Below, piece after piece: positions 59,690 through 64,000 of a stretch of 64,000 nucleotides of DNA. The stretch lies in NCBI GenBank assembly GCA_964023275.1, contig OZ029917.1:20336488-20400487 (forward strand), given 5' to 3'. Source of the stretch: Norana najaformis (Eukaryota; Annelida; Clitellata; Crassiclitellata; Hormogastridae). Each line of letters begins with the position of its first letter. The stretch's first letter is position 1. The position numbers and the translations under genes are program-made. A model generated the notes under the pieces. The model did no database searches and had not been told where the DNA came from. It saw only the letters and a program-made list of their open reading frames with translations.

Positions 59690-61010
59690 AATAAGTGAGT
59701 AGATGTGAAGTGTTGTATGCCTTCCCGCGCAGATAATTACTAAAAGCTCGGTTGCTGTAGTTGTCAGTGATTTGCAGTATTCTTGCATTGTTGTTATCAT
59801 ATCGTTTCCTTGTCGGCCTTGGAGTGTGTTCCGCCAGTAGTAGGCTGCAGCTAACTTCCTGCATGCCTGCTTCTTTAGCAGATGGTTATAAAACCGCCAG
59901 AAATGCGGATGGTAGCTACTGATGCCTGGTTGAAAGCTGCGATGCCATCCTTCAATTGAATTGTATGTTCTCTGCAGTTCATCTCGGCTTCTATCGAATG
60001 TCTTCCACATCTGCAAATTGAATATTGGCGGTCTGCGTGCATTGCGCATTGATATTGTAAATGCCCTCAAAGAAATCCAGAAAGACGTAGCAGCAGCCGA
60101 AATTTATGCATGCATTACTTTAAAGGCGACAACGACAGACTTCAGAGGGACGAAGGAAAAGGCTGCAATCATTCGATGTTCTAAGGACAGTTGTTCATCA
60201 TTATAGTGTAGGCCGTGACGTTGAACTTGATACAGGTTTTGGCTTAAAGGAAAGAAGCAGCCTTAAATGTTGGTATTGGGGAAGACTGTGCTTGCTGTTG
60301 ATGCTGACCATTTCTAAGCCAATCTTGACGGAAGATGGATTCCAACCACTTTCTAGATGTAGAAGCCCAGTGAGCATCTGTGTGTATGTGGCCTGTTATT
60401 TGTTGGCCATCGGGCAGTAGACACTGGGAACTGTTCCATCTGGAGTCAATGCTTGAACTGTGTATAGTTGCTCGAACAGGAGAATTGTCGTTTTGAAGGT
60501 CCAATCCATAAACCAGTTTGGGAAGACGATAAGCAACTGCAGGTTCGCAGCCGTTCCAAAGATTAACACCTGGTTTGATCCGGATCTACAGTTGATTAAA
60601 TGAAAAACGTCTCCATCGAGGATTGTCTTGTACTGGTCCGGAATAATTAGAGCCTTACTGTCGTCGGGAGCCGGAAGAGGACTTTTGCCATATGTCTCTG
60701 CTCTCGAAGAGTCCACCGGACAGTTGACATTGTTGGTAATCGGGCTACAGAGGCAGGAGTTACGTTTCCGATGCTGTTGAGCAGTATTTGTTGAAGGGGT
60801 TCCATCTTAACCCGTTCCTGTTCCTTTATTAGCTGTTAAGCCTAAATTGTTTCGCAGTGAGCTGCATCTGGGGCATGATTGTGATCACGCAAAAGGCTAA
60901 TATCCAAATGTCCATCAACTTTTATCTTTGTCTCGTATTCTGTTGCATTTCTGCGTTTCTCACATTCATAGGACACAACTCCATTTCCTAAGTTCTTCTA
61001 CTTAATGTAG
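59690..61010 (-). pseudogene. MULE-type DNA transposase relic with FLYWCH-like zinc finger
   Basis: Reading down the minus strand: GVVSYECEKRRNATEYETKI, KVDGHLDISLLRDHNHAPDA (FLYWCH-like C.....CPA.......H.H); then KSPLPAPDDSKALIIPDQYK, FHLINCRSGSNQVLIFGTAA, NLQLLIVFPNWFMDWTFKTT (the WF.DGTFK block, with the first catalytic Asp kept but Gly changed to Trp), LLFEQLYTVQA; then MIAAFSFVPLKSVVVAFKV, RRPPIFNLQMWKTF, RTYNSIEGWHRSFQ, YHPHFWRFYNHLLKKQACRK. The order and the N.IEGWH..F...HP..W.F...L..EQ block identify a MULE transposase. At least four frame changes and several stops mean it is inactive. Terminal repeats were not located. Confidence 0.85.
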
Positions 61011-61980
61011 ACACAACCTTCACATAGAAATATTTTGTTGTCGCCTTTACCTGATTTCCATTATATCTGTTTGTACACAAGTCACTATTAAATCTGACCT
61101 ATATAAACGAAATATCGGATATAAAAAAGTTCAATAAAGATTATTATGAATTACTAGCTAGTATAGCGCCGGTATCTAATGCACAAGGAATCAACCGATG
61201 ACGCACCAAAACCAAGCTGTAATCATGTCAGTATCCAGGAAATCAGTCCGCTAAGACAGACAGTTTATGGTAAATATGCAATTTAAATAATTCTTAAGTA
61301 GAGAACGAAATGACACAAGCGACTGAGCAGAATGAACGGAGACAGGTAGAGAATTCCATAGTCTAGCTCCAGCAACCAAAAAGCTCATTTATCAAGAACA
61401 TTTCTAGGTTTAGGTTTGACCTGAGAAAGACAATCAGATGACCTAGTTGAATGGTGAAAAGAATGACAGTGGACGAACACAGACTTTTGTTATAAGAAAT
61501 TATGTGGAAAGAAGTTCAGGTTAGCAAGTCAATATTAGGGCAGTGATACTGTTCATCTCAGTATTTTACTGTTACTTGTCAAAGGCTAAACAGATGCGTA
61601 GAACATAACCAAGGGATCAAGTCATTTAAATCCTTTTTTACCATATTTTGCCATCCCGATCGTTAAAAAAGCCAGACTTTTTACCGCAAAAATATTTTAC
61701 CCGCAAAGTTACATCACTAGTAAAGACATTATGCAAGTAAGAGTAGCATCAGCCAACTCACTAAATGAGACACTCAGTTTTAAAGATTTAACCATTCAAA
61801 TTTTTCAGCTGCTGAGTAAAGATGTTTGCTGATGACACACAAATAGGGAGAAACATACAGATTGAAAAGGATTAACAGCTTTTAGCAGCAGGACACAAAT
61901 AATTTAGAAGATTGGTCGAGGGAATTGACTGTTGAAATTTAAAGCTACTCACTCACGTCTGCTTTCCTCACAACCGGCAC
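61011..61980. other. Intergenic DNA with a possible old repeat
   Basis: 61160-61520 starts with an agtatagcgccggtatctaa hairpin-tail motif and has the look of a decayed interspersed repeat, but I found no second copy in the window. Confidence 0.3.
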
Positions 61981-61984
61981 CAGA

Positions 61985-62180
61985 ACTTGCACTAAAGATA
62001 TTTTGCACTAAAGAGACTTTGCACTAAAGAGACTTTGCACTAAAGAGACTGTACTAAAGAGACTGCACTAAATAGACTTTGCACTAAAGAGAGTTTGCAC
62101 TAGAGAGACTTTGCACTAAAGAGACTTTGCACTAAAGAGACTGCACTAAAGAGACTTTGCACTAAAGAGAGTTTGCACAC
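61985..62180. repeat. 16-bp minisatellite (actaaagagactttgc) with 14-bp variants
   Basis: About twelve tandem units. The shortened variant actaaagagactgc recurs at regular intervals, suggesting a higher-order arrangement of 16- and 14-bp units. Confidence 0.93.
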
Positions 62181-63185
62181 CTCAGACTTCGCACACATCC
62201 GCCCCTCAGATTCAGGTGTACCGACATTGAGCGCTTTTCAAGGGCTTTAATAATTAATAAATAAATACCTATGCTGCCACGCACTTAACCATCAGTACTT
62301 CCTTTGAGCTTTTATAACTTTTAAATACGCTTTATATAGATGTAGATGCAGTTTGGTGGGTTATTGGCCTGGGGTTTAAATCTAGGGCCTATTTTCTTGG
62401 AGTAATTGCCCATGGGGGTTAGAGGCCGACTAAGCGCTGGCGAGTAAGCCGGTCTCTTTGACACATCTTATGCTTCGAACTAAGATATTTTAAACATTTA
62501 TATTACGTTACGTTGTTTGCAGGAATACAAATACGGGACGATGGCCATTTCTTCTGCTTTAAGGCTTAAAGGCCGTCACTTCTACAATTTCTTGTTCAGC
62601 CTTAAAACAAAAACTACTCAAAAAACTTAAAAGTATGTCATTGAAAAATGATATATAATTAAACCTTTCGCCGCCACAATTAAATAGTTTAGTAGTTTTA
62701 GACAAAATACAGTAGTAGTATTTTACAGACAAGTTACAGTGATAAAACAAATCGCAGCTTGTTGCTGTGAATACGACGCTGGTAAAGTCAAGCAACATCG
62801 AGATCTATTTCGGCGGTTGACCATCCATGGAATACCACACCATCTGGGCCTACTTAGTCCTCCATTAGTATAAGCGCTAGTTGGCAGGTTGAATTTGAAT
62901 TTGAATTGAAACTTTATAGATTCCAAAAGAACAAAAGAACAAATTCATTAACCAGTGCACAGATTATTGGAATATAAGCGGTAGACCCAAAAGGGACCTA
63001 AGTCCCGCTAAATTAGGGCAGCCTATTACAAAACAAAGGTTAGAGAGGTGTTTGTTGTTGGACTGCCTTGGTAAACGATCCTTCGATCGATTATGGAAAA
63101 TCTCAAGGTTCACAGAAAGTAACGCCTTAGGAGTGGCTCCTCTTTGCTGACCAATCGGATTTCGATAGGTCTTATTCAACGGATT
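62181..63185. other. Intergenic DNA
   Basis: AT-rich; short open frames only. An agcgctggcgagtaagccgg motif near 62435 resembles part of R2. Confidence 0.45.
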
Positions 63186-63189
63186 GATT

Positions 63190-63375
63190 TTTTACTATGA
63201 TTTCACTTGAAGCGACTATCGATTGGTGCCTTTTTGCATTATAATAAAGGCGCTGTAAAAGTAAATAGACCTAGATTAGAACTCGCACACTTCGCTTGAG
63301 AAAACGAGCGCTCAACCAATCGGCTGCCCGGTTCCTAATTAGATATCTCGACTGAGCGCCATATAAATGCAACTG
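63190..63375 (-). repeat. tRNA-derived SINE-like element
   Basis: On the minus strand ggttgagcgctcgttttctc is in the A-box position and gcgagttctaatct in the B-box position, followed by ttacagcgcctttattataa. The tRNA-like spacing (about 45 bp between boxes) supports a SINE head. Body sequence differs from the 21320/44339 family. Confidence 0.5.
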
Positions 63376-63407
63376 CTCCATTACATACAAAGCAGCGGGT
63401 AATGCGG

Positions 63408-63413
63408 TTTATT
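63408..63413 (-). other. Putative poly(A) signal AATAAA of the GPCR gene
   Basis: Minus-strand AATAAA about 50 bp beyond the GPCR stop codon, implying a very short 3' UTR. Confidence 0.5.
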
Positions 63414-63463
63414 TTGTATGTTTGTTCTCAAAACCACTAAGCTCCAAGTCTTACGGCTCTTAA

Positions 63464-64000
63464 TCAGGCGCTTGACTCTGTTTCTCTTAACGATATCAGC
63501 GCAGGTGCTTGACAGCAGTTTACAGGCGTCATCATAGTTGTTGTAGTCTCGCTCGCAACTGTCTCTTCCCCGTGCCCCTTGATGGCACTTGTATGCGTGA
63601 CAGCGATCTCAAGCTCTCGAAGGGGGGCAGGAGACGCCAGATGAGGCTGCGACTCGGAGACCTCGGTCAGCGACCCGGACCTTGGCGCGCAGCTGGCTAC
63701 GAGGAACGTCTGAACGAAGATCCGCCGGAACTTCTTTCCGACCAGACAGTAGATAAGGAAATTGACCGACGAGTTGAGAGTCAACATGACGTTCGTGACG
63801 GCGTTGACGCTGCGGTAGAAGTCTTTGTCATCGCTCGTTGGCATGTAGCTTGCGTGGTTGATGGCAAGACGCAGGCAGACGTCGGGCAACTGGCAGACAA
63901 TGAAGACGCTGACGACGGCGATCAACATCAGGGTGATGTTCTCTCGATTCTTTGATCGGTGACTCGATGCTGACCCTGTCGACGCGGCGGCCACTCCTCG
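63464..64000 (-). CDS. Rhodopsin-family peptide GPCR, C-terminal part (partial at window edge)
   Basis: The frame is open from the right edge to a stop at 63466-63464, giving 178 visible residues. After a basic intracellular-loop-3 end (SHRSKNRENI) come TM6 (about 22-46) with the CQLP motif, an extracellular loop, TM7 (about 64-87) with NSSVNFLIYC in place of NPxxY, then helix 8 (GKKFRRIFVQTF) with a likely palmitoyl Cys. CQLP in TM6 and NSxVNFLIYC in TM7 are characteristic of FMRFamide-, myosuppressin- and related neuropeptide receptors, so signalling through a G protein at the plasma membrane is expected. The long Ser/Thr/Glu-rich tail ends ETESSA. The exon is GC-rich. The receptor's ligand cannot be assigned from this fragment. 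Confidence 0.88.
   Translation of the reverse strand, partial: RGVAAASTGSASSHRSKNRENITLMLIAVVSVFIVCQLPDVCLRLAINHASYMPTSDDKDFYRSVNAVTNVMLTLNSSVNFLIYCLVGKKFRRIFVQTFLVASCAPRSGSLTEVSESQPHLASPAPLRELEIAVTHTSAIKGHGEETVASETTTTMMTPVNCCQAPALISLRETESSA

Noticed and set aside
51306-62985. Similarity between the agacccagaagggaccatag and agacccaaaagggacctaag regions (51306 and 62979)
   Set aside because: Only about 25 bp align convincingly; too short to define a repeat.
63509-63955. 148-codon plus-strand frame over the GPCR
   Set aside because: Antisense shadow of the GPCR exon, whose TM6, TM7 and helix-8 motifs are clear on the minus strand.

Overview
The window is metazoan nuclear DNA, most likely from a marine invertebrate. 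It has split genes with GT-AG introns, tRNA-derived SINEs, relics of CR1/L2-like and RTE-like LINEs, Gypsy, MULE and hAT elements, and long microsatellites. Most of it is AT-rich, but the first 8.3 kb is clearly GC- and CpG-rich. The best gene carries a SUEL (rhamnose-binding lectin) domain. The sequence alone does not let me choose between echinoderm, mollusc, brachiopod or another group.

Layout. 1-8336 is the right-hand end of a composite satellite. Blocks of a 21-bp minisatellite alternate with blocks of a roughly 66-72-bp unit, and segments of 0.27-1.1 kb are re-copied at offsets of 1585, 2289 and 4540 bp. 8.3-41 kb is gene-poor: microsatellites, SINEs, several new-looking dispersed repeats, LINE fragments (14.5, 18.2, 18.7 and 29.9 kb), a hAT-like MITE with a perfect 8-bp target-site duplication (24.2 kb), and a decayed Gypsy reverse transcriptase (39 kb) between two direct repeats that may be its LTRs.

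41.2-50.8 kb (+) holds the last five exons of a type I membrane protein: SUEL lectin, CUB, CCP/sushi-like module, transmembrane helix and a 107-residue tail. Every splice site and phase agrees; the signal-peptide exon was not found. 51-54.5 kb holds LINE relics.

54.9-57.6 kb (-) holds an unrecognised two-exon gene model of about 500 residues. It has tyrosine motifs near its N-terminus, and its 3' end lies inside a 15-bp minisatellite. 59-61 kb holds an internally deleted LINE and a frameshifted MULE transposase with a FLYWCH-like zinc finger. The right edge (63.46-64 kb, -) is the terminal exon (TM6, TM7, tail) of a rhodopsin-family peptide GPCR.

The lectin/CUB receptor and the GPCR are both surface proteins, but nothing in the sequence shows that the genes work together. 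There are no operons, CRISPR arrays or prokaryotic features.
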